Assembly (NCBI GenBank): GCA_963820185.1
Contig: CAWFYV010000005.1
Coordinates: 1-64,000, forward strand
Length of the DNA: 64,000 nucleotides
Direction: 5' to 3'
Source of the DNA: Aquilonibacter sp963820185
GTDB lineage: Bacteria; Vulcanimicrobiota; Vulcanimicrobiia; Vulcanimicrobiales; Vulcanimicrobiaceae
The translations under genes and the position numbers were made by a program. Positions 1-8,053 of the stretch are shown here, in pieces; within the stretch, counting starts at the first letter, position 1; every line of letters begins with the position of its first letter. A model generated the notes under the pieces. It was given only the letters and a program-made list of their open reading frames with translations. It did no database searches and was not told the DNA's origin.

Positions 1-905
1 ACGCCTACACGAAGGTTGTGCTGAACCCCGCGATGAGTGCGGCCGCACTGCATCCACCCGCAGCCGCCGCGGCCTGGACGTTCGCAAACAACCAGCCGTC
101 ACCGATCAAGGTTACGGATTCGCGCTTGTACATTGACGCGAAGGTCAACGGCGTCCCAGGACGCTTCGCAATCGACACCGGTGCCTCGAGCATTGTGCTC
201 ACCGACGACTTCGCCAATCGCGCGCACATCAAGACGGTCGACAAATCGACCGGCATTGGCATCGCCGGCGAGGCCAAGACGCTCGTCCGCAAAGCCGATA
301 CGATCGAAATCGGCGGCAATACGCTTTCGAACGTCATCATCGACACGGTGAATCAGAAGTTCAACGACACGCAGAACAACGAGCAGCCCGACGGATTTAT
401 CGGCTTCGACCTCTTCGCCGGGGCAATCGTCGATCTCAATCTCAGCAACCACGCTATCCGCATTCTCGATCCGACGGCGACGCCCGCGGATGGACGCGGC
501 GGCTTCCCGATTTCGCCCGACCTCACCCGGGGCGTACCCGTGGTACCAGCGACGATCGACGGTAAGCTCCAGATCCAGGCGTTGCTTGATACGGGCGGGA
601 TGGATTTCGTAGAGCTCTCAAGCGACGTCGAGAATCATGGCGTCAATCTCGTGGTCAATTCGGAGAACACGTTTCTTGGCGGAAACACGATGGTCGCGGG
701 CGTTGGCGGGGGTACGGAAATCGTGCGCTGCGGACCGCTCGCGAAAGTCGCGGTCGGACCGTTCATTTATAGCCAAATTCAAGCCTGCGAAAGTCACGAC
801 TTAGCGTTACACGACGGCCTCATCGGCTTCGATTTCCTCAAGCACTTCGACTTCGTCTTCGACTATCCGCACGGCGTAATGTACATGATTCCGCACAAAG
901 ACTAA
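1..905 (+). CDS. Retropepsin-like aspartyl protease, 5' end outside the window
   Basis: The frame is open to the left edge, so the start may lie outside; the first in-window start is a GTG at 18 (295 residues). Two Asp-Thr-Gly motifs are visible: AIDTGASSIVL near residue 53 and ALLDTGG near residue 191. Each is followed by hydrophobic beta-rich sequence, as expected for a protein carrying two retropepsin-type half-lobes on one chain, of the kind found in bacterial secreted or periplasmic aspartyl protease-like proteins. An Ala/Pro-rich N-terminal stretch could be the end of a signal peptide or linker. The gene faces two tRNA genes and ends at a strong hairpin. The substrate is unknown. Confidence 0.75.
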   Translation, partial: AYTKVVLNPAMSAAALHPPAAAAAWTFANNQPSPIKVTDSRLYIDAKVNGVPGRFAIDTGASSIVLTDDFANRAHIKTVDKSTGIGIAGEAKTLVRKADTIEIGGNTLSNVIIDTVNQKFNDTQNNEQPDGFIGFDLFAGAIVDLNLSNHAIRILDPTATPADGRGGFPISPDLTRGVPVVPATIDGKLQIQALLDTGGMDFVELSSDVENHGVNLVVNSENTFLGGNTMVAGVGGGTEIVRCGPLAKVAVGPFIYSQIQACESHDLALHDGLIGFDFLKHFDFVFDYPHGVMYMIPHKD

Positions 906-915
906 CGTAAATGCA

Positions 916-947
916 AACGAGCCTCGGTGAAAAAACCGAGGCTCGTT
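916..947. terminator. Strong hairpin between convergent genes
   Basis: A perfect 13-bp inverted repeat (916-928 with 935-947) encloses a six-base loop, GAAAAA. It lies between the stop of the protease gene and the 3' end of tRNA-Arg on the other strand, so it can serve both directions. No clear U-run follows on either strand, so the exact mechanism is uncertain. Confidence 0.7.
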
Positions 948-957
948 CGCTACATCT

Positions 958-1030
958 GCGGTCGGAGGGACTCGAACCCCCAACCTACAAGTTCGTAGCC
1001 TGTTGCTCTATCCAATTGAGCTACGACCGC
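958..1030 (-). tRNA. tRNA-Arg (anticodon ACG)
   Basis: Read on the minus strand, the 73-nt sequence folds as a cloverleaf. The acceptor stem pairs GCGGTCG with CGACCGC, the D arm is GCTC/GAGC, and the anticodon stem is ACAGG/CTTGT with loop CTACGAA (anticodon ACG). The T arm has the usual TTCGAGT loop. No CCA is encoded. The ACG anticodon would be edited to ICG by TadA to read CGN codons. Confidence 0.95.
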
Positions 1031-1111
1031 ACGTGTCGCCGCGGATGCGACCACCGAACATACGGGGTCGCGTTTTGCTTTCCTGCCCGTATCTGTGACG
1101 AAAGTCGCTGG

Positions 1112-1202
1112 CGGAGAGAGAGGGATTCGAACCCTCGATACGACTTTACATCGTATAACGGTTTAGCAAACCGCCGCCTTCAGCCGCTCGGCCATCTCTC
1201 CC
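1112..1202 (-). tRNA. tRNA-Ser (anticodon GCT)
   Basis: Minus-strand 91-nt cloverleaf with acceptor GGAGAGA/TCTCTCC and discriminator G. The anticodon stem CGGTT/AACCG carries a loop with GCT. The long variable arm (TACGATGT and ACGTCGTA type pairing) is typical of serine tRNAs, and the T loop is TTCGAAT. The GCT anticodon reads AGC/AGU. A TATAGT hexamer just upstream (1218-1223 on the minus strand) may be its -10 element. Confidence 0.95.
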
Positions 1203-1255
1203 GGCGCAGCAGCCAGCACTATACCACACCCCGGGCGTAGGGACCTATTGCCTCA

Positions 1256-1804
1256 CTATGCGCCGGGCGCGGTGGGTCCCGTCATCGGCGGCTCGTCTAC
1301 GAAGACGGCGCCGGCGGCAACCACTTCGGGCTTGCGTTTCATCCGCCACAGCAGACCATCGATGCCGAGCACGCGACCCGTCGGCAACACGACGTTGAGC
1401 GCCGAAAGCACCAGCGCGACCGAATCGAGCCCCGACCACACGCTCAAGTGCATGAGGCCGCCTTTTGCCGAGATGTAGTTGAGCGCGAGCAATACGCCGA
1501 TCAATCCGCCTAGGCGCGTGTAGAACCCGAGAAACAACAAACATCCCGTGACGACTTCGCCCAAGCGCACGAGTTCGGCAAAGAATCCGGCGTTCGGTAA
1601 GACAACGTGCACCAAGAATGCCTGGTACGGACCGCTGTTGTGTGTGATTTGTCCGTTGAGAAATTGCGTCATCGCCCCGTTTGGCGGCATGAACTCATCG
1701 CCGTGCAGAAATTTTGGGATGCCGTGCATCAGCCAAAATGCGCCGGTATAGATGCGCAGCAGTGCGAGCCAAAATGCGTATGTCGACGAAGATGGAAGTT
1801 TCAC
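1256..1804 (-). CDS. DoxX family membrane protein
   Basis: 182 residues with about four hydrophobic helices. It shows the DoxX-type pattern: LLRIYTGAFWLMHGIPKF at the N-terminus, then RLGEVVTGCLLFLGFYTRLGG in the middle. DoxX proteins are four-helix inner-membrane proteins linked to quinone or redox functions; the exact role here cannot be read. The GTG start overlaps the stop of the upstream glycosyltransferase as GTGA, so the gene is translationally coupled and last in the long minus-strand run. Confidence 0.8.
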   Translation of the reverse strand: MKLPSSSTYAFWLALLRIYTGAFWLMHGIPKFLHGDEFMPPNGAMTQFLNGQITHNSGPYQAFLVHVVLPNAGFFAELVRLGEVVTGCLLFLGFYTRLGGLIGVLLALNYISAKGGLMHLSVWSGLDSVALVLSALNVVLPTGRVLGIDGLLWRMKRKPEVVAAGAVFVDEPPMTGPTAPGA

Positions 1805-2937
1805 GCCGGAACCTCCTTCGGTGCGCGCGCGAGTCGAAAGATCAATGACGCGGCATCGCGCGCTGCATCCGGGCGCCCATGTTGCCCTGCGGCCTGAATC
1901 ATTCGCTCGCGGCGCAAGGAATCCGTTAGTATTGCGCTTAGCGCATGCGGCAGCTCCGCTGTCTTACGTGCCCGAATCGCGACACCCCACTCGGTTAGCA
2001 CGCGCACGTTGCGCTCTTCTTGACCGGGCAGCGGCTTGAGGAGCACGATCGGCTTGCGCGCAGCAAGCGCCTCGGCGGTACTTAGGCCACCCGGCTTCGT
2101 GACGAATACGTCCGCTGCGTGCATGTAATCGAACACATTGTCCACGAAGCGCACGACGCGGACCGGATAACTGACGCTTTCAGCGGTGGCGAGCACGCGC
2201 TGTTCGACACGAGCATCGCGGCCGGCGATCACAACCGCCGAGATCGGGACGCTTGCGCCTTCCATTGCACGCAGCGTGCGCGAGAGCGGTCCTATGCCGA
2301 GTCCGCCGCCCATCACCAGTGCCATGGGGCGATCCAGCGGCAAACCCAAACGTTCGCGAATCGCATTGCGCGATTCGCTCGCCCGCGCAAAGCGCGGGTC
2401 GACGGGAATTCCGGTCACCGCGACACGTTCGGGGCAGACGCCGCGTGCGATCATGATATTGCGCATCGCATCGGTGGCCACGCAATATCCCTCGATATTA
2501 TCGTGAATCCAAAACCCGTGAACGGCAAAGTCGGTCACGATCCCGACGACCGGCGGCGCATCGTCATATAGGCGCTTATATTCCGCCATCGCGCCGCTCG
2601 GAAACGCGTGCGTGCAAACAATCGCATCGGGCCGTTCGCGCTCGATCAACGAGCGAAGATTACCGGCGGTAAATTGCGATGCCCAGGTGCGAAACGGACC
2701 TACCTCAGTCGCGCGCTCCGCCCGGTCGTAGATATACCGGTACATCTGCGGAATCGTCTTGACCATCTGCAGGTAGCCGTCCGATACGACGCGCGAGACG
2801 ACCAGCGCCGCATATTTATACGAATCGACCACGTGCGTGCGCACGCTCGGATCGGTTTCGCGCAACGCCACACACACCGCGTTGGCTGCGGCGACGTGGC
2901 CGACACCGACACTCGCTGAAAGAAAGAGGACGCGGAT
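1801..2937 (-). CDS. MGDG synthase / MurG-like glycosyltransferase, apparent ATC start
   Basis: Membrane-associated GT28-type glycosyltransferase, likely transferring a sugar to a diacylglycerol-type lipid. The C-terminal lobe has MVMGGGLGIGPLS and TKPGGLSTAEALA, the nucleotide-sugar-binding signatures of the MGDG synthase/MurG superfamily. The family's N-terminal motif (RVLFLSASVGVGH) lies upstream of the first canonical start, a GTG at 2877, which would remove it. In frame back to the upstream stop there is no ATG, GTG or TTG. An ATC at 2937-2935 overlaps the TAA of the DUF1292 gene as TAATC, the usual TAATG geometry, with GGAG-type sequence upstream. From ATC the protein is 378 residues; from GTG it would be 358 and lack the first strand and loop. 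Confidence 0.8.
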   Translation of the reverse strand: MRVLFLSASVGVGHVAAANAVCVALRETDPSVRTHVVDSYKYAALVVSRVVSDGYLQMVKTIPQMYRYIYDRAERATEVGPFRTWASQFTAGNLRSLIERERPDAIVCTHAFPSGAMAEYKRLYDDAPPVVGIVTDFAVHGFWIHDNIEGYCVATDAMRNIMIARGVCPERVAVTGIPVDPRFARASESRNAIRERLGLPLDRPMALVMGGGLGIGPLSRTLRAMEGASVPISAVVIAGRDARVEQRVLATAESVSYPVRVVRFVDNVFDYMHAADVFVTKPGGLSTAEALAARKPIVLLKPLPGQEERNVRVLTEWGVAIRARKTAELPHALSAILTDSLRRERMIQAAGQHGRPDAARDAASLIFRLARAPKEVPA

Positions 2938-3236
2938 TAGCTGTCTCCGCCTTCGTCTCCGGCCTCCTCGGCAAACACGAGAAACTCATCGAGAATCTCT
3001 TGCGCGAGGGCGTCATCTTCGAGCAGATTGCCTTCGAGATCGGTGACGATGAACTCGCTGTCCGCGTCATCGTCTTGCGGCTCGTGCATGAGCACCGCAT
3101 ACGAAGTTCCGTCATCGGGATCTTCTAGAATTCCGACCACCTCGAACGGCAGCTCTCCGCCGTCCTTGGTTTCGATGTAGAGCACTTCGCTCAGCTCGAG
3201 CGGTCCGCTCCTGGTTTCACCGTTGTTGGACGACAT
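2937..3236 (-). CDS. DUF1292 family small acidic protein
   Basis: 99 residues, very acidic, with the DUF1292 core (FEVVGILEDPDDGTSYAVL, then a block ending in FIVTDLEGN). Proteins of this family are small, of unknown function, and often sit near ruvX/mltG-type genes in Firmicutes. It starts with ATG between mltG and the glycosyltransferase, and its stop overlaps the latter's putative start by one base. Role unknown. Confidence 0.8.
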   Translation of the reverse strand: MSSNNGETRSGPLELSEVLYIETKDGGELPFEVVGILEDPDDGTSYAVLMHEPQDDDADSEFIVTDLEGNLLEDDALAQEILDEFLVFAEEAGDEGGDS

Positions 3237-3255
3237 GTTGGCTCCTTAAAGCTGA

Positions 3256-4218
3256 TCAGTGGAGACAGCGCTCGACGTTGGCTTGATGCTCCGCAAGCGT
3301 CTTCGCAAACACGTGGTGTCCGTTCCCGCAATACACGTAATAAAGGTCATCCGTCTTCGCCGGATGGAGCGCCGCTTCCAGCGAGGGTAGGCCTGGGTTG
3401 GCAATCGGGGTCGGGGGCAACCCTGCGTGCTGATAGGTATTATACGGCGAATTTACCTGCAAATCGCGGAGCGACAGCTCGGTTTTATGGGCGGGCAACG
3501 CATATTCAATCGTGGCATCGACCTGCAGCGGTATGCCCTGGCGCAACCGGTTGTAGATAACGCCCGCAATCATCGGGCGATCCGCCTCGATCTTCGCTTC
3601 GCGTTCTACCAGCGACGCCACGGTAACGGCTTGCGGCACCGTTACGTGTAGCGCGCGAGCGCGCAGCGCTGCATCGGGGGGCAGCTCCTTAGCGAACTGA
3701 TCGGTGAACATGCGCGTCACCTGCGCGGGCGTCGCCGCGAGTGGCACCAAGTAGGTACTTGGAAAGAGGAACCCCTCATGCCCATGGAAGGCGCGATCGA
3801 ATGCGTCGGCCTTGCCGATGCCTTCGTCTTGCAAGCGCTGCGCGATCTGTTTCGCGGTGAATCCCTCGGGGATGGTGACCCACGTCGCTACCTGCGCGCC
3901 GCCGGTAAGCAACTGATTGAGGATTTCGGCGGCGGTCGCGTGCGGTGCAAATGCGTACGCGCCCGCTCGCACATCCGTATCATCGCGCTGCACCCGCGCG
4001 AGCAGGCGAAACGCGATGGCGTTCGAGATTACGCCCCGCTCTTGCAAAAGTGAGGCAATATCGCCGAAGCTCGAACCGCGCGCGATGACGACCTGCACGC
4101 TGCCCGTGGGCAATGACCGGTCGAGAAAGACCATCGAGTACCACACCGCAATCGCGACGCCGAGAAGCAACGCGACCAGTGCAGCGACGGTCGCGAAAAT
4201 GCGCGCTCGAGAGATCAC
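3256..4218 (-). CDS. mltG: Endolytic transglycosylase MltG
   Basis: 320 residues. An N-terminal membrane helix (about 8-30) is followed by a LysM-like region (about 43-108) and the YceG/MltG catalytic domain. Signatures are EGFLFPSTY (about 148-156) and ASLVEREA, with the catalytic Glu near 205. MltG cuts nascent glycan strands at the inner membrane and sets their length. The GTG start overlaps the ruvX stop (GTGA), so the two are coupled. Length is normal for the family. Confidence 0.93.
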   Translation of the reverse strand: MISRARIFATVAALVALLLGVAIAVWYSMVFLDRSLPTGSVQVVIARGSSFGDIASLLQERGVISNAIAFRLLARVQRDDTDVRAGAYAFAPHATAAEILNQLLTGGAQVATWVTIPEGFTAKQIAQRLQDEGIGKADAFDRAFHGHEGFLFPSTYLVPLAATPAQVTRMFTDQFAKELPPDAALRARALHVTVPQAVTVASLVEREAKIEADRPMIAGVIYNRLRQGIPLQVDATIEYALPAHKTELSLRDLQVNSPYNTYQHAGLPPTPIANPGLPSLEAALHPAKTDDLYYVYCGNGHHVFAKTLAEHQANVERCLH

Positions 4219-4637
4219 GAATGGCCCAGACGCCGCCGCGTAAGAAACGTCTCGAGGATCAGCGCCGCCGCCATCTTGTCGACGACCTTTTTGCGGTCTT
4301 TGCGCGACACGTCGGCAGCGATTAACGTCTTGGTCGCCTGCGCCGTGGTCATGCGCTCGTCGACGCGATAGATCTTGCCCGGGAAAACACCCTGCAACGC
4401 TTCGACGAAGGCGTCCATCTTCTGCGCGGCGATGCCACGCTCGCCCGAGAGCGTGACGGGATCACCGACGACGAGTTCGTTCACTCGATACGAATCCACG
4501 TATTCCTGAATCTGCGCGAGATCGGTGCGCAGGTTGCTTCGTTCGATCGTACCGAGCGGCAGCGCGAAGGTTTCAGTCGGATCGGAGAGTGCAAGGCCGA
4601 TCCGTTTGCTGCCGACATCGAGTCCAAGAATGGCTAT
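4215..4637 (-). CDS. ruvX: RuvX/YqgF Holliday-junction resolvase-like nuclease, apparent ATA start
   Basis: About 140 residues of RNase-H fold. The N-terminal strand ILGLDVGSKRIGLALSD carries the first catalytic Asp; ELVVGDP and VDERMTTAQA follow, then VVDKMAAALILE near the end. The family acts in 16S rRNA 5' maturation and/or Holliday junction resolution. No ATG, GTG or TTG occurs in frame near the domain start; the nearest lies about 80 codons upstream inside recO. ATA at 4637-4635 overlaps the recO TAG as ATAG and gives exactly the expected N-terminus. GTC and ATT flank it as alternatives. Confidence 0.85.
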   Translation of the reverse strand: MAILGLDVGSKRIGLALSDPTETFALPLGTIERSNLRTDLAQIQEYVDSYRVNELVVGDPVTLSGERGIAAQKMDAFVEALQGVFPGKIYRVDERMTTAQATKTLIAADVSRKDRKKVVDKMAAALILETFLTRRRLGHS

Positions 4638-5356
4638 GACGCGGCCTTCGGCTTTCTGCCCAAATGGTGCACGACGATCTCCTCGACCGCCGAGCTTACA
4701 CGCGGACGAGCAAGCAATGCTGCGCGCGCCGCGCCGCGCGGAGCGCAGAGATCCGCCAAGTTGCGCAGGTCCTCGGCGTCGAGTTCGATCAGATCGCGCC
4801 AACCCTCTCGGCACGACGTGCAAATGAAGCCGCCCACCTGCGGATCGACCCACGCCTGCGCGACCTCGAACGGCTTGCCGCAACGAATGCAGGCAGCCAC
4901 CGGCGGTTCAATGCCCAGCGAGGAGAGGAGGCGCAGCGAGAAGCGCGGCACGAGCGCGCGCGGTGCATCGCTTGCGGCAATGGCACCGAGCATGCCGACG
5001 AGCAGATCGTAGATTTCAGGAACCGCGAGATCGGGCTCGCAAAATGCGTCAACCAGTTCCGCGACCAACTGTGCGGTGGCAAAGCGTTCGGGTTCCACCA
5101 GCCGTTCCCACGGTGCACGCACGATGTCGGCGTGCACGATTACGTCGAGCGAACGACCGTGATGCATCTGCAAATCGCACTCGTTGCCGAACTCGAGCCG
5201 TCCCGCAAAGTGACTCTTGGCACGGCGCACGCCTTTCGCCACCGCGTCGAGTTTTCCGCGTTCGCTTGTGAACAGCCTGATAATGCGGTCGGCCTCACCG
5301 AGCGGACGCGCACGCAGCACGATGCCGCGAGTCTTATACGAGCGGGCCGAAGGAAT
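4634..5356 (-). CDS. recO: DNA repair protein RecO, apparent ATT start
   Basis: RecO loads RecA onto SSB-coated single strands with RecR/RecF. The OB-fold begins SYKTRGIVLRARPLGEADRI and the C-terminal part has a four-Cys zinc site (CIRC and CTSC). The first canonical start is GTG at 5320, at the Val of GIVLRARP, which would delete the first OB-fold strand. The only suitable codon upstream is ATT at 5356-5354, giving 240 residues and a 23-nt overlap with cdd. Either ATT is the start, or the start codon has been lost by mutation or sequencing error. The rest of the frame is intact. Confidence 0.82.
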   Translation of the reverse strand: MPSARSYKTRGIVLRARPLGEADRIIRLFTSERGKLDAVAKGVRRAKSHFAGRLEFGNECDLQMHHGRSLDVIVHADIVRAPWERLVEPERFATAQLVAELVDAFCEPDLAVPEIYDLLVGMLGAIAASDAPRALVPRFSLRLLSSLGIEPPVAACIRCGKPFEVAQAWVDPQVGGFICTSCREGWRDLIELDAEDLRNLADLCAPRGAARAALLARPRVSSAVEEIVVHHLGRKPKAAS

Positions 5357-5753
5357 GGGGAAGCAGCTCCGCTGCGGTCGTCACGACTGGGCCGTGCGGC
5401 GTGGTAAAGATCACCGTCATCGCGGGATTGAATTCTATGAGTACCTGCCGGCACGCGCCGCAGGGACTCGTGACTGCGCCCTCGGGGCCCGCAATCGCGA
5501 TCGCCTCGAAGTTCCGATACCCCGCTGCCACCGCTGCGCTCACCGCGGAGCGCTCGGCGCAGATCGCGAGGCCATAGCTTGCGTTCTCGACGTTGGCGCC
5601 CAAGAACACCTGGCCGTCGCCGGTGTCCAGCGCGGCGCCGACCTTGAATTTTGAGTACGGCGCATAGGCCTGCTCGCGAACGCTGTGCGCCGCCGAGAGC
5701 AGCGCCTCGTGTTCACTGCGCAACGTCGTGTTCACTGAACTCGGCTTCTTCAT
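5334..5753 (-). CDS. cdd: Cytidine deaminase
   Basis: 139 residues with the zinc-dependent deaminase signatures CAERSA (proton-shuttling Glu) and PCGACRQ. It converts cytidine and deoxycytidine to uridine forms for pyrimidine salvage. It starts with ATG inside the last 41 nt of the corC-like gene and overlaps recO, so it belongs to the same transcript. Length fits the homotetrameric bacterial class. Confidence 0.92.
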   Translation of the reverse strand: MKKPSSVNTTLRSEHEALLSAAHSVREQAYAPYSKFKVGAALDTGDGQVFLGANVENASYGLAICAERSAVSAAVAAGYRNFEAIAIAGPEGAVTSPCGACRQVLIEFNPAMTVIFTTPHGPVVTTAAELLPHSFGPLV

Positions 5754-7032
5754 CCCTATCTACGGCACCGTTTGGATGCGTAAAGACGCGTACCGACAGG
5801 ATGCGCCGGCCGCGCGTACGCTCCACTTTGAGGCGCGTGCGACGGTCGGCTTCAATCTCTTCGCCTTCGCGCGGCAACCGTCCGAACAGGCCGACGAGAT
5901 AGCCGCCGATCGTTTCAAAATCTTCGGTCGGCATGTGGGTGCCGAGCTTTGCGTTCACGTCCTCGATGTTGGTGCCGGCTTCCACAACCGCCTCTTCTTG
6001 GGAGATGATGTGGATCGGCTCTTGCTCGTCTTCATCGTGCTCGTCGCGAATCTCGCCGACGATCTCCTCGAGCAAGTCTTCCATCGTGACCAAGCCCGCC
6101 GTGCCGCCATATTCGTCGACGACGATCGCGAGCGAGAACTTGTCGCGTTGCATCTCGCGCAACAGCTCGGCGCTCTTCTTGGTCTCCGGGATGTGCGGTG
6201 CCGGACGCATGAGGTTGCGCAGGCTCGTCTGCACGAGCGAGCCGTTGGCGAGCGCGATCAGCAGTTCGCGATCGTGCACGACGCCGACGATGTCATCTTT
6301 GGATTCCAGGTAGACGGGCAGCTTTGAGTAGCCTTCAGCAATCACCATTTCGAGCGCGCGTCGCGGCGGGTCATCGATCGAGACCGCGACCATCTCCGGA
6401 CGCGGCGTCATAACCTCGCGCACGATCGTATCGCCGAACTCGATGACCGAGTGGATCATCTCGCGCTCTTCTTCTTCGATCACCCGCTGTTCGGCGCCGA
6501 CGTTGACCAGCGCGCGAATGTCGTCTTCGGTTACATACATCTGGTGCGTCACTTTGATACCGAAGATCCGTAGGATGATGTTGGCGACGAAGGTGAAGGC
6601 GTTGCTGATCGGTCCGATCACGATCGCGACATAGCGCAGCACGCGCGAGAGCGCGATCAGCCAGCGATCGCTGTCGCCCGCGGCGAGCGTCTTGGGAATG
6701 ATCTCACCGAAGAGCAACAGGATGATCGACATCACCGCAGTCGACCAGATCGCCGGATGGGGAAGGCCCATGTCGACGGCAATCACCGTGGCAAACGAGT
6801 CGGCTGCAAGCAACGCAATCGTGTTGCCGATCAGGATCGAGGTAAGAACGTGGCTCTTATCTTCGACGACGCGTAGGACGTTGCTGGAGCCACGCAGCTT
6901 GCTTTCGTACAGGGCGCGGGCACGAATCCGAGAGACGGCGACCAGCGCGGTCTCCGAGGCCGAGAAAAAGGCCGAGCACAGGACCAGGACGACGAGGGCG
7001 ATGATTTCGAGCGCGTTCGGGCTCGCCGTCAT
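5713..7032 (-). CDS. CorC/HlyC family CBS-domain transporter
   Basis: 439 residues. An N-terminal DUF21 (CNNM) membrane domain spans about 1-190 with four hydrophobic stretches and the motif FGEIIPKTLA. Two CBS domains follow (about 205-330, with REVMTPRPEMVAV and DEYGGTAGLVTMEDLLEEI), then a CorC_HlyC domain (about 345-425). Members take part in Mg2+/Co2+ efflux and are often misnamed hemolysins. ATG start. A TGCTATAAT promoter element lies about 40 nt upstream, so this gene may begin a sub-operon with cdd-recO-ruvX-mltG. Confidence 0.9.
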   Translation of the reverse strand: MTASPNALEIIALVVLVLCSAFFSASETALVAVSRIRARALYESKLRGSSNVLRVVEDKSHVLTSILIGNTIALLAADSFATVIAVDMGLPHPAIWSTAVMSIILLLFGEIIPKTLAAGDSDRWLIALSRVLRYVAIVIGPISNAFTFVANIILRIFGIKVTHQMYVTEDDIRALVNVGAEQRVIEEEEREMIHSVIEFGDTIVREVMTPRPEMVAVSIDDPPRRALEMVIAEGYSKLPVYLESKDDIVGVVHDRELLIALANGSLVQTSLRNLMRPAPHIPETKKSAELLREMQRDKFSLAIVVDEYGGTAGLVTMEDLLEEIVGEIRDEHDEDEQEPIHIISQEEAVVEAGTNIEDVNAKLGTHMPTEDFETIGGYLVGLFGRLPREGEEIEADRRTRLKVERTRGRRILSVRVFTHPNGAVDRDEEAEFSEHDVAQ

Positions 7033-7073
7033 AGGCTGGGACTTCGGTCAGGGTCGATATTCAAAACGGCGCC

Positions 7074-7079
7074 ATTATA
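7074..7079 (-). promoter_or_regulatory. Extended -10 promoter element upstream of corC
   Basis: On the minus strand the sequence TGCTATAAT ends about 41 nt before the corC ATG and overlaps the stop codon of the PAP2 gene. There is no good -35 hexamer 17 bp upstream, but the TGC extension can substitute. The same nine bases occur upstream of rpmE. Confidence 0.5.
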
Positions 7080-7780
7080 GCATAAGGTGCGAGCGGGCTA
7101 GCAGGTACACGGCCAGGGCGACCACGGTACCGAGAACCGATCCCGCCAGCACTTCGGCAGTGCTGTGGATTTTGGCCTCTACCCGGCTCTGCGCCACGAG
7201 GAAAGCGATGAAGTAGGCCAGGATGGCCGCCAGTGGCCGCTGGGTGACGAACGCCAAGAGTGTCGCAGCCGCGAAGGCGAGTGCCGCGTGGCCCGAGATG
7301 GCGCCGCCTTGGAGCGCCGAACCCCGTCCCACCCACGCCTTGGCGAAGATCGTCACGATGGCGACCACCGCCAGGACGACGAAGGCGATGTTGCTCGGAA
7401 CGCTCGCAACCGCCTCGAAGACGCGCTGCCCACCGTTGATGATCCCTTGGTAGAACACGAGGTAGCCGACGACGCACCGCCGCGATCGAGCTGATCAGCA
7501 CCGCGCCGGCGGCGGCGTCCTTGGCGGTCTTGGCGAGGGGATGATGGGTCACGGTCAGCAGATCGACGATCGATTCGACGGCGGTGTTGAGCAGTTCCAG
7601 CGCAAGCACCATCGCGATGATGATCACGAGATCGATCACGTAGTCGCGCTCGAGCCGCAGGAGCATCGCGGCGAGAATCACGAGCAGCGCGATGATCAGG
7701 TGCGCGCGCATGTTGGGCTGCGTGCGCGCAGCGTACATGATGCCGGCAAACGCGTGGTTGAACGATCGCCAGAAACGCAC
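7075..7780 (-). pseudogene. Diacylglycerol kinase-PAP2 phosphatase fusion, frameshifted
   Basis: The first frame (GTG at 7780) encodes a DgkA-type undecaprenol/diacylglycerol kinase membrane domain, with ALELLNTAVESIVDLLT and KTAKDAAAGAVLISS motifs. Near 7475 the reading passes into the next frame, which continues as a PAP2-like phosphatase (GGAISGHAALAFA, then SRVEAKIHSTAEVLAGS). Dropping one base near the GCGGTGCGTCGTCGG stretch would join them as ...IAAVVVGYLVFYQG.... The natural product is therefore likely one kinase-phosphatase fusion recycling lipid carriers. As it stands, the PAP2 part could only be translated from an internal GTG at 7458. Sequence error is a real alternative. Confidence 0.7.
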
Positions 7781-7783
7781 TAG

Positions 7784-8052
7784 TGACCTGCGACCCGGAG
7801 ATGTGCAGTGCCATCGTAGGCACCACCGGCGCGATTCGCGAGGCGCGAGGAGGGAGCATAGTCGTTGCTCTGTGACCGACGAGCAACGATGCGAGCGCGC
7901 CGGTGCTGCCTGCGACCCGTTGGGCTGCCCATTTTCAGACGACCGACGTCGTCGCTCTTCGCTCGCAAAGCACCACTTTTGTCGCTCATCGCTCCTTGTC
8001 GCTCATTTAGAAAATGAGGCAGCGGCACCGCGCATCTCCGGGCCACAGGTCA
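7784..8052. repeat. 269-bp element with terminal and nested inverted repeats
   Basis: This fills the whole gap between ybeY and dgkA. Terminal arms of about 29 bp (7784-7812 and 8024-8052) are complementary with five differences, most of which become G-U pairs in the minus-strand transcript. Inside are a 15-bp stem with one mismatch (7819-7833 with 7896-7910), a 9-bp hairpin (7862-7870 with 7881-7889) and a 7-bp hairpin (8002-8008 with 8012-8018). An 88-codon open frame crosses it but resembles no family I know. It could be a MITE-like element or a structured leader/attenuator RNA. Confidence 0.55.
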
Positions 8053-8053
8053 C

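Noticed and set aside
911..1240. An open frame covering both tRNA genes
   Set aside because: It is antisense to two well-folded tRNAs and has no ribosome-binding site or domain; accidental frame.
4215..4883. A 222-residue version of RuvX
   Set aside because: The first 80 residues are antisense-free but out of frame inside recO and unlike any RuvX N-terminus; the domain begins near 4637.
7780..8046. A protein-coding gene of 88 residues in the structured spacer
   Set aside because: No ribosome-binding site of note, low-complexity Arg-rich sequence, and the DNA is dominated by inverted repeats.
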